Part shown: positions 52,586-62,150 of the stretch, piece by piece
How positions within the stretch are numbered: position 1 is the stretch's first letter
How the letters are laid out: each line of letters begins with the position of its first letter
Program-made: the position numbers and the translations under genes
The notes under the pieces: model-generated
Database searches by the model: none
What the model saw: the letters and a program-made list of their open reading frames with translations, nothing else
What the model was told of the DNA's origin: nothing
Source: Streptomyces odontomachi
Lineage (GTDB): Bacteria > Actinomycetota > Actinomycetes > Streptomycetales > Streptomycetaceae
Direction: 5' to 3'
DNA: 64,000 bases
Assembly (NCBI RefSeq): GCF_024435355.1
Contig: NZ_JAMJWG010000018.1
Location: 1-64,000 of the forward strand

Positions 52586-54445
52586 GTGGCGGACCGCATT
52601 CTCGCCGGCCGGTACCGGCTGGTGCGTCAGCTCGGCGAGGGCGGCATGGGACAGGTGTGGGAGGCGTACGACCAGAAGCTGGAGCGTCCCGTCGCCGTGA
52701 AGCTCGTCTCGTCGCTCGCCGGCGGAGGCAGCAGAGGCGACGACGCGCGCGCCCGGTTCCTGCGCGAGGCGCGGCTCACCGCCCGGCTTCAGCACCCGAA
52801 CATCGTCACCGTCCACGACCTCGGCGAGGCAGCGGCGGCGGAGGGCACGACGCCGTTCCTCGTCATGGAGCTGCTGCGGGGCGAGGGACTCGACGCGGTG
52901 TTGCGCCGTGGGCCCGTCGCGCTGACGAAGGCCGGCCGCTGGGGCGCCCAGATCTGCGAGGCGCTCGGCGAGGCACACGCCGCCGGGATCCTGCACCGGG
53001 ACATCAAGCCCGCCAACATCCTCATCACCGCCTCGGGAACGGTGAAGGTCCTCGACTTCGGCATCGCGCGGGCGGCCGACACCACCGCGACGCGCGATCG
53101 GATCACGCAGACCGGATTCATGCTCGGCACGCCGCAGTACATGGCGCCGGAGCACGCCCGGGGCCGCGCGGAGCAGCGCAGCGACCTGTACGCGCTGGGC
53201 TGCGTGCTGTTCGAGATGGTCACCGGGCGCCTGCCGTTCGAGGCGCCGGAGGCCGTGGGCTACCTCACCGCGCATCTACTCGAAGCTCCGCCCGCGCCCA
53301 GCTCCGTGGCGGCGGGGGTCCCGGTCGCGTGGGACGAAGTGGTGCTGACGCTGCTGCGGAAGGAGCCTGCCGACCGGTACGGTTCGGCGGCCCGGCTCGC
53401 CGCCGAGCTGCGGCGGTTGGACGAAGACGCCGGCCCTCTCCCCGGGGCACCCGAGGCAGCCGAGGCACCGACGGTCGTGGACCCCACCCCCGTCCCGCCC
53501 CGTCCCGGACCGTCCTCCCCGACCCTGCGCGAACGGCTCGGTGCGAGCCTCCTGACGACGATCCACGTGCGGAAGCCGGTCGCCGATGTGGTCTTCGGCC
53601 CCGACGGCGACCGCCTGGCGTACGCGCGTACCGACGGGACGGCCATCGTCGCCGACCTGTCGGGCGACGAGGAGTTCCGGTTGGTACATCGCACCCGCCG
53701 CCGGTGGGGGGCCGGCACCGCCGGTGTGGCGTTCAGCCCGGACGGGACGCGGCTGGCCACGGTGTGTGACGACAGGACCCTGCGGCTGTGGGAGGCGGCC
53801 GGCGGCGCCGAGCAGCTGCGGATCGATCTCGACAGCAGTGCGTCCAAGGTGCGGTTCGGCCCTGACGGCGTCCGGCTCGCCACCGCGGCCGGGGACGGGA
53901 TGCGGTTGTGGGACGCCCGGACCGCGCAGCTGCTCCTCAGCTGGGACAACGGCGTCATCCACGACGTGGCTTTCTCCCCGGACGGCGCACTGCTGGCGAT
54001 CGCGGGGCCGAGGAAGCTGTTCCTCCTGGACGTGACCACGGGCAGGAGAGTCCTGTCGGTGGTCCTCGAGGACAAGGACATCCTCGGGTACGAAAGCGTG
54101 GCCTTCAGCCCGGACGGGGCCAGGCTGGCGGCGGCGAGCTCCAATCTGGGCGCCTACCTCGTGGACGTCCGCACGGGCCGAGAACTCCTCCGGTTCGGCG
54201 ACCTCCGGTTCGGCGACACCTCGGGTGCACCGGACGTGGCGTTCAGCCCTCACGGGGACATGATCGCGACGTGCAGCTTCCTCGACCAGGACGTGGTGCT
54301 GTGGGACGCGCACACCGGCCGCCGGATCCACACGATCCCCACCTCCTCGCTCGTGCAGCGCCTCGCGTTCAGCCCCGACGGCACCATGCTGGCAACCGCC
54401 AGCGACGACGACATGACCGTCCAGCTCTGGCGCCTCACCCGTTGA
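52586..54445 (+). CDS. Hanks-type Ser/Thr protein kinase fused to WD40 repeats
   Basis: 619 residues. The kinase domain (about 1-275) is complete: GEGGMGQVWEA, Lys in PVAVKLV, HRDIKPANIL, DFGIARA, APEHARG. A Pro-rich linker (about 280-310) leads to WD40-type repeats (VAFSPDGTRLATV..., VAFSPDGALLAIA..., LAFSPDGTMLATA). No membrane helix is seen, unlike PASTA kinases, so it is cytosolic. GTG 52586 follows a G/A-rich ribosome site. The WD40 part probably selects partners or substrates. Confidence 0.92.
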   Translation: MADRILAGRYRLVRQLGEGGMGQVWEAYDQKLERPVAVKLVSSLAGGGSRGDDARARFLREARLTARLQHPNIVTVHDLGEAAAAEGTTPFLVMELLRGEGLDAVLRRGPVALTKAGRWGAQICEALGEAHAAGILHRDIKPANILITASGTVKVLDFGIARAADTTATRDRITQTGFMLGTPQYMAPEHARGRAEQRSDLYALGCVLFEMVTGRLPFEAPEAVGYLTAHLLEAPPAPSSVAAGVPVAWDEVVLTLLRKEPADRYGSAARLAAELRRLDEDAGPLPGAPEAAEAPTVVDPTPVPPRPGPSSPTLRERLGASLLTTIHVRKPVADVVFGPDGDRLAYARTDGTAIVADLSGDEEFRLVHRTRRRWGAGTAGVAFSPDGTRLATVCDDRTLRLWEAAGGAEQLRIDLDSSASKVRFGPDGVRLATAAGDGMRLWDARTAQLLLSWDNGVIHDVAFSPDGALLAIAGPRKLFLLDVTTGRRVLSVVLEDKDILGYESVAFSPDGARLAAASSNLGAYLVDVRTGRELLRFGDLRFGDTSGAPDVAFSPHGDMIATCSFLDQDVVLWDAHTGRRIHTIPTSSLVQRLAFSPDGTMLATASDDDMTVQLWRLTR

Positions 54446-54602
54446 CAGGGCCCTGGCGGTGCTTGGCCAGGTCGGTGGCGGCTCTGGCGTCGCGGTGACA
54501 GGTGGGCGGGCGCCGGCCCGGACCGCGAGGAGCACGTGGTCCCGTCCATGCCCTCACCGTGGGCCGGTCCGCGCCTGCACGGAACCGGCGCGCCGGTGCG
54601 CC

Positions 54603-55925
54603 ATGACCGCGGGTGGCGCCGCCCGGGATAAGGAACAACATCTCGAGAGACGGCATGGCACGCTTGGCCGCGTGGTGACGACGCAACCGGTGGACGCGGA
54701 AGACCTGACATCGGCAGCCCTCGACTGGCTCCTCAGCACGGCGCGGGAGACCGAGGACGGCGCGCTCGCCTGGACGACCCGCCCGAGCGACGACGAGCTC
54801 AACCCCTCGCTCTACAGCGGAACTTCGGGCGTCGTGCTGGCGCTGATCGAGGCGCAACGGCACTTCCGTGACGACCGGTACGGCGACGCTGCCCTGCGCG
54901 CCGCCCGGAGCATCGCGGCCGCGGTCGGGACCTGGGAGTTCGACTCCCTCTACCTCGGGCTGGCCGGGATGGCCGTCGCCCTGCGTGCCGTCCACGAGGT
55001 GCTGGGCGACGCGGCTGCGGGGCGCGCCGCGGAGGGCGCCTGCGAGCGGGTGCGCGCCCGGTTCGACGGGATGCGCTGGGGCGAGCAGTTCGAGCTGATC
55101 GGCGGCAACGCCGGCATCGCGCTCGGTGCGCTGGCCGCCGGCGACACCGAGTTGGCCCTGCTGGCGGTGACGCCGTACCTGCACACGACGGAGCCGACCG
55201 CCAACGGGGTCACCTGGGAGACGCGTGCCGGGCGGGCCGCCCGGCTGCACCACATCTCGCACGGCACGCTCGGCGTCGTGTGCGCGCTGGCCGCGGTGGG
55301 CGCGGCAACCGGGCGGGCCGACCTGGTCGAGCTCGCCGTGGCCGGCGCCAAGGACGTCGCGGCCCGCGACGAAGCCGGCCCGACCGGCTTCCTCGTCCCC
55401 TACTCCGAACCCCAGGTCCAGCACGAGCGCATCGCACGGTACAGCTACGGCTGGTGCCACGGCCCGGCCGGTGACGCGCAGGTCTTCCGGCTGCTCCGCG
55501 ATGTCGTCGGCGACGGCGCGTGGTCGACGCTGACCGACCGGTGCTGGCACACCGTCACCCACTGCGGCCTGCCGCAGCGGCTCCGGCCCGGCTTCTGGGA
55601 CAACAGCGGCCGGTGCTGCGGGACGGCGGGGGTCCTGGCCCTGGCCTGTGACCGGCACGTCGAGAACGGCGACGGGCTCGACTTCGCCCGTGTCCTCGTC
55701 GCCGACCTCGCCTCCCGGGCGACGGTGGACGCGGACGGCGCCCGCTGGTCGAACGTCGAACACCGGAACACGCCGAGCACGCTCGAACCGGAGCCGGGCT
55801 GGGCGATGGGCAACGCGGGCATCGTTCGCGAGCTGCTCCGCTTCGTCCGTGCCGGCAGCGGAGGGGATCCGGCCTACGCGGTCGCCTGGCCCGACCATCC
55901 GGCGGCACGGCCGCGCGTGCGCTGA
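54603..55925 (+). CDS. LanC-like protein
   Basis: About 440 residues (an alternative start at GTG 54672 gives 417), helical toroid. LanC motifs: SLYSGTSGVVLALIEA, SHGTLGVV (catalytic-type His), YSYGWCHGPAGD (zinc Cys) and GRCCGTAGVLALA, where the usual zinc pair Cys-His is Cys-Cys, and WAMGNAGIVRELL. LanC proteins add thiols to dehydroamino acids. No lanthipeptide precursor or dehydratase is nearby, but the preceding gene is a Ser/Thr kinase. Confidence 0.82.
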   Translation: MTAGGAARDKEQHLERRHGTLGRVVTTQPVDAEDLTSAALDWLLSTARETEDGALAWTTRPSDDELNPSLYSGTSGVVLALIEAQRHFRDDRYGDAALRAARSIAAAVGTWEFDSLYLGLAGMAVALRAVHEVLGDAAAGRAAEGACERVRARFDGMRWGEQFELIGGNAGIALGALAAGDTELALLAVTPYLHTTEPTANGVTWETRAGRAARLHHISHGTLGVVCALAAVGAATGRADLVELAVAGAKDVAARDEAGPTGFLVPYSEPQVQHERIARYSYGWCHGPAGDAQVFRLLRDVVGDGAWSTLTDRCWHTVTHCGLPQRLRPGFWDNSGRCCGTAGVLALACDRHVENGDGLDFARVLVADLASRATVDADGARWSNVEHRNTPSTLEPEPGWAMGNAGIVRELLRFVRAGSGGDPAYAVAWPDHPAARPRVR

Positions 55926-55970
55926 GGGGCGTCGCCGCCCCCGCGGCCGTCCGTGGTCCGCCGCCCGCCC

Positions 55971-56048
55971 AGTCGAACGTGATCCGCCCACCGACCCCGC
56001 TCAGTCGAACGTGATCCGTCCGTCGACCCCGCTCAGTCGAACGTGATG
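55971..56048. repeat. 32-bp repeats copying the 3' end of the dehydrogenase gene
   Basis: AGTCGAACGTGAT occurs at 55971, 56003 and 56035, a 32-bp period. The third copy is the real gene end (stop plus codons for ITFD). The first two are near-identical duplicates lying after the stop. Confidence 0.82.
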
Positions 56049-57043
56049 ACCGACCGCTTGCCGGCCTGCCCCTTGGCCATGGCGTCGAGCACCGAGTTGG
56101 CGTCGCGCAGGCCGACCGGGGCGACCTCGGGCAGGATCCCGTGCGCCGCCGAGAACGCGAGGGTGTCGCGTGCGTCGTGCGGGGAGCCGGACGGGTTGAG
56201 CATGGCGTGCAGCCGGTTGAGGACCATCGGCTGAGTGGGCAGTTCCAACGGTTCGGGGCCGTACCCGCACAGCACGAGCATGCCGTCGGGCGCCAGGCCG
56301 GTGAGCGTCGCCGAGGCGGCCTTGGTGGACGGCGAGGCGTTGAGGATCAGGCTCGCGCCGCCGTCCCAGGCCTTCAGGGCCTCGGCCGGGTCGGCGTCCT
56401 GGGTGGCGACGAACAGCTCGGCGCCCATCTCCCGCGCCGCCGCCTCGCCCCGGTGCGACCTTCCGACGGCGGCCACGCGTGCCCCCATGGCGACGGCGTA
56501 ACGGATCGCCAGCGCGCCGACGCCGCCGGAGCCGATGACCGCGACGCGCGAGGTCGGGGTGATCCCGGCCTGCCGCAGGCTGTTGAAGGCGGTCAGGCCC
56601 GCGCACATCAACGGCGCAGCGGCCACCGGGTCGAGCCCCTCCGGCAGCGGGGTCACGAAGTCGGCCTTGAGCACGGCGTACTCCGCGTAACCGCCGTCCA
56701 TGACGATGCCCGTGATGCGCTTGTTCGGGCAGAGGATCTGCTCGCCGCGCACGCAGTAGTCGCAGTGCCGGCAGGAGTCACCGAGGAACTGGGCGCCCAC
56801 GGCCGTGCCGACCTCCGGCCAGGACACGCCCGGCCCGGTGGCGGCCACCACGCCGGTGATCTCGTGTCCGGGGACGACCGGGAAGCGGGCGATGGGCCAG
56901 TGCCCCTGGAGCAGGTCCAGGTCCGTGTAGCAGATTCCACATGCGGTGATCTTGACCAGGACCTCGTTCTGACCCGGCTCGGGCACCTCGCGCTCGGTCA
57001 GCGTGAGCGGCTCGTCGACCGCGGTGGCGGTGGCCGTCAGCAT
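56033..57043 (-). CDS. Zinc-dependent alcohol dehydrogenase
   Basis: 336 residues, MDR family. Catalytic zinc ligands are in ACGICYTDLDLL and PGHEITG; structural zinc cysteines in DSCRHCDYCVRGEQILC; the NAD motif is VIGSGGVGALAIRYAVAMGA. It resembles AdhP-like primary alcohol dehydrogenases. Convergent with the LanC-like gene, and divergent from the secreted-protein gene at 57267. Confidence 0.9.
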   Translation of the reverse strand: MLTATATAVDEPLTLTEREVPEPGQNEVLVKITACGICYTDLDLLQGHWPIARFPVVPGHEITGVVAATGPGVSWPEVGTAVGAQFLGDSCRHCDYCVRGEQILCPNKRITGIVMDGGYAEYAVLKADFVTPLPEGLDPVAAAPLMCAGLTAFNSLRQAGITPTSRVAVIGSGGVGALAIRYAVAMGARVAAVGRSHRGEAAAREMGAELFVATQDADPAEALKAWDGGASLILNASPSTKAASATLTGLAPDGMLVLCGYGPEPLELPTQPMVLNRLHAMLNPSGSPHDARDTLAFSAAHGILPEVAPVGLRDANSVLDAMAKGQAGKRSVITFD

Positions 57044-57193
57044 GCCTGGACCTCACTTCCGTCACGACCGGGTCTGTCACAACCGGGTCTGTCCTCATCA
57101 AATCTGCCATAACCGGATCTGTCCCCACCGGAACTTCGCCGCTCGGCCGGACCTGCCGTTGTCCGGTCCTCACCCCTGTCAGCATCGGTCCGG

Positions 57194-57246
57194 CACGGGA
57201 CAATCGGACGGTCATCAGTCACACGGGACAATCGGACGGTCATCAG
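57194..57246. repeat. 28-bp tandem duplication before a secreted-protein gene
   Basis: CACGGGACAATCGGACGGTC plus ATCAG occurs at 57194 and 57222, identical over 25 bases. The second copy ends 20 bp upstream of the start codon. Further upstream (57060-57125) are degenerate copies of ACCGGGTCTGTC. Confidence 0.75.
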
Positions 57247-57266
57247 CCAGCGGAGGGGGAGATGAC

Positions 57267-58364
57267 GTGAGACGCACGAGATGGGCCGCGCTGGCCGCGC
57301 TGTTACCGGTGGCTTTGCTGACGCCGACGGCCGGTGTCGCAACGGCCGTGGCAGCGGACGACGGCTGCGGGACGGCGAGTGTCATGGTGTTGGGCACCCT
57401 GAAGGCGTCCGATCGCACCGGAACCGTTGCGGACATCAACGCCGGCGGCCTCGCGGTGGGTGTCTCCGGACAGCAGCCGGTGTACTGGGAGGGGACCCGG
57501 GTGCACCAGGTCCCGGTGCCGGACGGTTTCGACGGCGGTCGGGTCGCCGCGGTCAACGGCGACGGGCTGATGGTCGGCTGGTTCACCGCCGGCACGGGCC
57601 CGTCGAACCGCACACCGTTCAGCTACCAGGAGGGGGCGCCGGCCGCCACCCTGCTGCCGACGGGCGGGGCGGACGGCTGGGCCGACGACGTCGACGACAG
57701 CGGACGGATCGTGGGCACGGTCGACGGCGCGGGCCGCGGCGCCGTCTGGCAGGACGGGCAGCTCCTGGCCCCCCTCCCGGTCGCCGACGGCCTGTCGATC
57801 GCGGACGTCACGGCGATCGACGCGGGGGGTTCGGTCGTCGCGAACGGCACGATCTGGAACAACGGGATGGAGGACTACCAGGAGGTCGTGCTCCTGTGGG
57901 AGTCCATCAGCGATCCCGCCAGGGTCCTGGGGCCGGAGGTCGGAAGCCTCCAGGGCTGGGGGCGCCCGGCGCTCGACGACCACGGGCGGGTCGTCGGTGC
58001 CCTCCAGAGCAGCATCGAGGACAGGGCGGTGTACTGGGACCCGCCGGAATACGGCGGCCCCGGCGAGGTGGCGAGCCTGCCGGGCTTCAACTCGGGGGAC
58101 TTCACCGCGATCAGCCCCAGCACGCACCTCGCCGCGGGAACCGCGCTCATGCGGGACGCCACGAGCCCCGCGGACCAGGCGGAGGTCTGGCCCGGCAGCG
58201 GCCCCGCCCTCGCACTGCCCCGGCTGACCGCCGACGGCGCGTCCCATGCGTATGCCGCCTCCGACAACGGGTCGGTCGGCGGAGACGCGGTGAACCCGTC
58301 GGGCGACGTGCGACCCGTGGTGTGGACGTGCGCGCTGGGCCAGGCGTACGTGCCCGAGGGATAG
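57267..58364 (+). CDS. Secreted beta-propeller-like (HAF-repeat type) protein
   Basis: 365 residues with signal peptide RRTRWAALAALLPVALLTPTAGVATAVA. Mature part has repeated blades of the form DINAGGLAVGVSG, AVNGDGLMVGW, DVDDSGRIVGTV, ALDDHGRVVGAL, AASDNGSVGG, as in HAF-repeat or YD-like propellers. GTG start with GGAGGGGGAG upstream. Function not recognised. Confidence 0.78.
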   Translation: MRRTRWAALAALLPVALLTPTAGVATAVAADDGCGTASVMVLGTLKASDRTGTVADINAGGLAVGVSGQQPVYWEGTRVHQVPVPDGFDGGRVAAVNGDGLMVGWFTAGTGPSNRTPFSYQEGAPAATLLPTGGADGWADDVDDSGRIVGTVDGAGRGAVWQDGQLLAPLPVADGLSIADVTAIDAGGSVVANGTIWNNGMEDYQEVVLLWESISDPARVLGPEVGSLQGWGRPALDDHGRVVGALQSSIEDRAVYWDPPEYGGPGEVASLPGFNSGDFTAISPSTHLAAGTALMRDATSPADQAEVWPGSGPALALPRLTADGASHAYAASDNGSVGGDAVNPSGDVRPVVWTCALGQAYVPEG

Positions 58365-58478
58365 GGCCACGCGACCAGAAACGCGCCGGTCCGCGGCTCG
58401 CAGGGCGCCGGTCGCCCGACGGCTCCGTCCACCGATATCCGCTGTACCGGGGACCGGGACGACGAAAGACTGCCGGGC

Positions 58479-59057
58479 ATGGAGTTCTTCTGCTACCACC
58501 GCGACCGGCCCGGCTCGCTCGCGCTCCGCACGGCGCTGACCGAACAGCACTGGTCCTACATGGATCGCTACGCGTCGGAGCTGATCGCCCGGGGGCCGAC
58601 GCTCTCGGGCACCGACGGCGAGCCCACCGGCAGCGTGCACATCGTCGACCTGGCCGGCCCGGCTGCCGCCCGCGCGTTCGCGTTCGACGAACCGGGCTAC
58701 CAGGCGGGCGTGTACCGGGACGTCCTGGTGCGGCGGTGGCGCAACCTGCTGGGGCGCACGATGTGGGAGTTCCCCGGGGGCCGGACCGGTGGCCACCGGT
58801 TCCTGGTGCTCGGCCTGGGCTCGGGTGAGGCCGCCGACGCCGACGTCACCGCGCCATCCGACCGGGACGAGGCGCCACCCGACCGGGACGAGCTGATCGC
58901 CTACGGCCCTCTGCTGTCCGACGACGCAAGCGCGTGGCTGGGTACGGCGGCACTGGTCCGGGCGCCGGACCCGGAGACGGCACGCGCCGTCCTGGCGTCG
59001 GACCGGTACGCGGACGTCGAGGTCCACCGGTGGCAGTTCGGCGGGCGGCCGTCCTGA
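58479..59057 (+). CDS. Double YCII-domain protein
   Basis: 192 residues with two YciI-like ferredoxin-type halves: MEFFCYHRDRPGSLALRTALTEQHWSYMDRYASELIARGPTLS ... GSVHIVDLAGPAAARAFAFDEPGYQAGVYRDVLVRRW and a second, shorter half around DRDELIAYGPLLSDDASAWLGTAALVRAPDPETARAVLASDRYADVEVHRWQFGG. Enzymatic role unknown. Confidence 0.75.
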   Translation: MEFFCYHRDRPGSLALRTALTEQHWSYMDRYASELIARGPTLSGTDGEPTGSVHIVDLAGPAAARAFAFDEPGYQAGVYRDVLVRRWRNLLGRTMWEFPGGRTGGHRFLVLGLGSGEAADADVTAPSDRDEAPPDRDELIAYGPLLSDDASAWLGTAALVRAPDPETARAVLASDRYADVEVHRWQFGGRPS

Positions 59058-59176
59058 TCGGCGCGCGGTGACCTCGGTCACCCGGCACCGCGCGCGATGC
59101 GCGCCCCGCGCACGACGTGTGCCCGGCCCCCTCCGCGCGGGGAGGGGACCGGGCACACGTACGCGGCCGCCGGCTC

Positions 59177-59899
59177 TCAGGCCTCTGGTGAGACGGCGGC
59201 GTCCGGGGTCAGCCACTCGGCGATACGGCCCGGGAAGTCCGTGGTCACCGCGTCGGCGCCGATCTCGATCCAGCGGAGCAGGTGGTCGCGTTCCTTGGTG
59301 GGCCAGGCGTCCACCTGGATGCCGGCCTCGTGGCAGGCGTCCACCAGCTCCCGGGTGAGCTCGGGCTTCAGCTCGGGGCAGACCCAGGTGGCCTTCAGAT
59401 CGAGGGCGTCCTTGATCATGTCGGGTCCCGGGTGGTGCGTGATCAGGCCGCGCGGAATGTGCGGCAGCAGCCGCGCCGCCTCCTCCACCGCGGTGCGGTT
59501 GAAGGAGGTCAGCATCACCGGCTCGGGCAGCGGAGTGTGCCGCTCACGCTCGGCGAGCACCTGCACCGACTCCAGGGCCTTGATCTCGATCTGGACGACG
59601 TCGCCGCAGACCGCCATGGCCTCGTCGAAGGTGGGAATGCGCTCTCCCTCCCCCGCGTCCAGGGCCTGGAGCTCGGCGAGGGTGAACTCGGCGACCGGGC
59701 CGGTGCCATCCGTCGTGCGGTCCACGGTCTTGTCGTGGATCACCACCAGGTGGCCGTCGCTGGTGACCCGGATGTCGAGCTCGATACCGTCGGCGCCCTG
59801 GGCGAGGGCCCGGCGGTAGGAACGCAACGTGTTCTCCGGTTCGTCGGCCCTGGCTCCGCGGTGTGCGTACACCAGGGGTCGACGCACGGGGTGGTTCAC
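59177..59899 (-). CDS. Glycerophosphodiester phosphodiesterase
   Basis: 240 residues, GDPD TIM barrel: AHRGARADEPENTLRSYRRALAQGADGIELDIRVTSDGHLVVIHDKTVDRTTDG holds the catalytic His/Glu set, with EIEIKA-type metal residues in VVQIEIKALES. It releases glycerol-3-phosphate from glycerophosphodiesters. No signal peptide, so it acts in the cytosol after uptake. GTG 59899 overlaps the stop of the binding-protein gene (GTGA); last gene of the ugp-like operon. Confidence 0.92.
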   Translation of the reverse strand: MNHPVRRPLVYAHRGARADEPENTLRSYRRALAQGADGIELDIRVTSDGHLVVIHDKTVDRTTDGTGPVAEFTLAELQALDAGEGERIPTFDEAMAVCGDVVQIEIKALESVQVLAERERHTPLPEPVMLTSFNRTAVEEAARLLPHIPRGLITHHPGPDMIKDALDLKATWVCPELKPELTRELVDACHEAGIQVDAWPTKERDHLLRWIEIGADAVTTDFPGRIAEWLTPDAAVSPEA

Positions 59900-61263
59900 A
59901 AATGCTCCTTGATCATGGGGCCGTAACGGTCGACCCCTTTTCGCAGCTGGTCGGCCACCGCAGAGAAGGCATCCTGTGCGGGGGTGTTTCCCGACCATAT
60001 GCGTTGCAGCGCGATATAGATATCGACATTGGCGTTGGGAATCATCATGCGGACCTGGTCACCCTTGCGGGTCAGCTCCAGCTGCCGGACGGCCGTGGTG
60101 TAGTTCGGATTGGACTTCATCAGCTTGGCGAGGACGGGCTCCTTGACCGCGCTGGGCACGACGGGCATGTAGCCGGTCTCGACGGCCCACTGCGCCGAGT
60201 TCTCGGGGCGGGCCAGGAAGCGCACGAACTCGGCCGCGGCCTCCTTGCGCTCCCTCGGCACCCGCTTGAACATGCCGAGCCCGCCGCCGCCCGTGTTGAC
60301 CGCGAACTTCTTCTTCTTCGGCAGGAAGCCGGTGCCCAGCTCCCAGCCGTTCGCCTGGGCCAGACCGCTGATCTTCTGCATGCCGCCGGTGGAGGTGACG
60401 AGGGTGGCGGTCAGCTGGTTGCCCAGCTCGGTGGCCGGGTCGTCCGCCATGTGGGCGATCTTGTCCTTGAAGATCAGCTTGCGCTGCCACTCCCCCGCCT
60501 CGACGGCGCCGCCCTGGTCGATGGTGACCTCCAGGCCCTTGGAGTACGCGCCGCCCCACTGCCAGGCGCTGCACTGGAACTGCCAGTCCCCGTCGATCTT
60601 CTGGTACGACTCCAGGGCCACCTTGTTGCCACCCACCTGCTGCTTGGTGATGTGGTGTGACCAGTCGTACAGCTCGTCGTAGCTCTCCGGGGCGCGCACC
60701 GGGACGCCGGCCTTCTTGAAGAGGGTCTTGTTGTAGTAGAAGAGCGGCGTGGAACGGGCCAGTGGCAGCCACCAGGTGTGGCCCTTGAGAACGCCCTCAC
60801 TGAGCAGTTTCGGGTGATACGTCCGAGTCAGTTCGCCCGGCTTGAAGTAGTCGTCCCAGGGCTCCAGGGCGTCACCGAAGTAGAACTTGAACCACTTCAC
60901 GTCGGACAGCACGCACAGGTCCGGCGCCTGCGCGCCGAGCAGGCTGATGACGGCCTTCTGGGCGCACTCGTCGTAGCTGCCCTGGAACTGCACCTCCACG
61001 TAGACGTCGCGCTGCTCGGCGTTGAAGGCGTCGACGAGCTTCTGGAGGGCCGGGCCCACCGGGTCGGCGAAGGTGGACCACATCACGACCCTGGTCCGGC
61101 CGCGGTACTTGTCCGGCACCGAACCGCCCGGCTGGGCGACGGTTCCCGACGTCTGGCCGCAGGCGCTCAGGGCCGCGGCGAGGCCAAGACCCGCGCCCGC
61201 GCCGAGCAGCCGCCGCCTGCCGAGGGCAGAGGCCGCCTGCTCCCGCAGCGAAGGACGCGTCAT
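59896..61263 (-). CDS. Extracellular solute-binding lipoprotein (UgpB-like)
   Basis: 455 residues. Signal RRRLLGAGAGLGLAAALSACG with an RR pair and lipobox LSAC, so probably a Tat lipoprotein. The mature protein is a family 1 binding protein (VVMWSTFADPVGPALQKLVDAFNAEQ ... WWLPLARSTPLFYYNKTLFKKAGV ... AWQWGGAYSKG). The GDPD in the same operon points to glycerol-3-phosphate or glycerophosphodiesters as substrate rather than a sugar. Confidence 0.87.
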   Translation of the reverse strand: MTRPSLREQAASALGRRRLLGAGAGLGLAAALSACGQTSGTVAQPGGSVPDKYRGRTRVVMWSTFADPVGPALQKLVDAFNAEQRDVYVEVQFQGSYDECAQKAVISLLGAQAPDLCVLSDVKWFKFYFGDALEPWDDYFKPGELTRTYHPKLLSEGVLKGHTWWLPLARSTPLFYYNKTLFKKAGVPVRAPESYDELYDWSHHITKQQVGGNKVALESYQKIDGDWQFQCSAWQWGGAYSKGLEVTIDQGGAVEAGEWQRKLIFKDKIAHMADDPATELGNQLTATLVTSTGGMQKISGLAQANGWELGTGFLPKKKKFAVNTGGGGLGMFKRVPRERKEAAAEFVRFLARPENSAQWAVETGYMPVVPSAVKEPVLAKLMKSNPNYTTAVRQLELTRKGDQVRMMIPNANVDIYIALQRIWSGNTPAQDAFSAVADQLRKGVDRYGPMIKEHL

Positions 61264-62150
61264 TTTCCGGCTCCCTGGGTCAGCCCGGCGATGATGTAGC
61301 GCTGGGCGAAGAAGAAGACGACGAGGACGGGCACGATCACCATGACGGCACCGGCCAGGATCGCTCCCCAGTTGGCGAAGGTCTCCGTGTTCTTGAGGAA
61401 GAGCAGCCCGATGGGGAGGGTGCGCATGTCGGAGCTGCTGGTGATGATCAGCGGCCAGATGAAGTCGTTCCACTTGCCGACCATGACGACCAGGGCGACG
61501 GTGATGACCATCGGCCGCGACATCGGCAGCACCACCCGGAACAGGGTGCGCAGATGGCCCGCGCCGTCGATCTTCGCGGCGTCGGTGATCTCGCTGGGCA
61601 GCGTCAGCATGTACTGGCGCAGCAGGAAGGTGCCGAACACCGAGCCGAGGCCGGGTGCGATCAGGCCCTGGTAGCTGTTGACCCAGCCGAGTTGGGCGAT
61701 CGTCAGGAAGTTCGGCAGCAGGGTGACGTGTCCGGGCACCATCATCGCGCCGAGCAGGAACATGAAGAGCACCCGCTTGCCGGGGAACGGCAGGAACACG
61801 AAGGCGTACGCGCACAGCAGCGCGGCGCACAGCTCGATCGCGGTGCCGACCACCGACACGATGAGGGAGTTGAGGAAGAACCGGCCGAAGGGTGCGGCGG
61901 TCCAGGCGTCGGAGAAGTTGGACCAGCGCAGGTGGATGGGGATCCAGTGCGGCGGATACCCGTAGATCTCCGGGTTGGTCTTGAGGGCTGAGGAGATCAG
62001 CCAGTACAGCGGACCGCCGGCGATGAGGGCGACGATGACCAGCAGCGCGTACAGCCCGAAGCGCTGGGCGCGTTGGGCGCCGGTGCGGGGCCGCACCGGG
62101 GTGACGGCGGGGGCCGGCCGGACGTCCGGCGTGGAGTCGACGGCGGTCAC
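61260..62150 (-). CDS. ABC transporter permease (UgpE-like)
   Basis: 296 residues, six helices, with the EAA loop DAAKIDGAGHLRTLFRVVLPMSRP. GTG start overlaps the previous gene's stop (GTGA), and its own stop overlaps the binding-protein start (ATGA). Confidence 0.9.
   Translation of the reverse strand: MTAVDSTPDVRPAPAVTPVRPRTGAQRAQRFGLYALLVIVALIAGGPLYWLISSALKTNPEIYGYPPHWIPIHLRWSNFSDAWTAAPFGRFFLNSLIVSVVGTAIELCAALLCAYAFVFLPFPGKRVLFMFLLGAMMVPGHVTLLPNFLTIAQLGWVNSYQGLIAPGLGSVFGTFLLRQYMLTLPSEITDAAKIDGAGHLRTLFRVVLPMSRPMVITVALVVMVGKWNDFIWPLIITSSSDMRTLPIGLLFLKNTETFANWGAILAGAVMVIVPVLVVFFFAQRYIIAGLTQGAGK

Noticed and set aside
52586..55925. Class III/IV lanthipeptide cluster (kinase plus LanC-like)
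   Set aside because: The kinase is a normal Hanks kinase with WD40 repeats; no lyase domain, no fused cyclase, no precursor peptide and no peptide exporter are seen.
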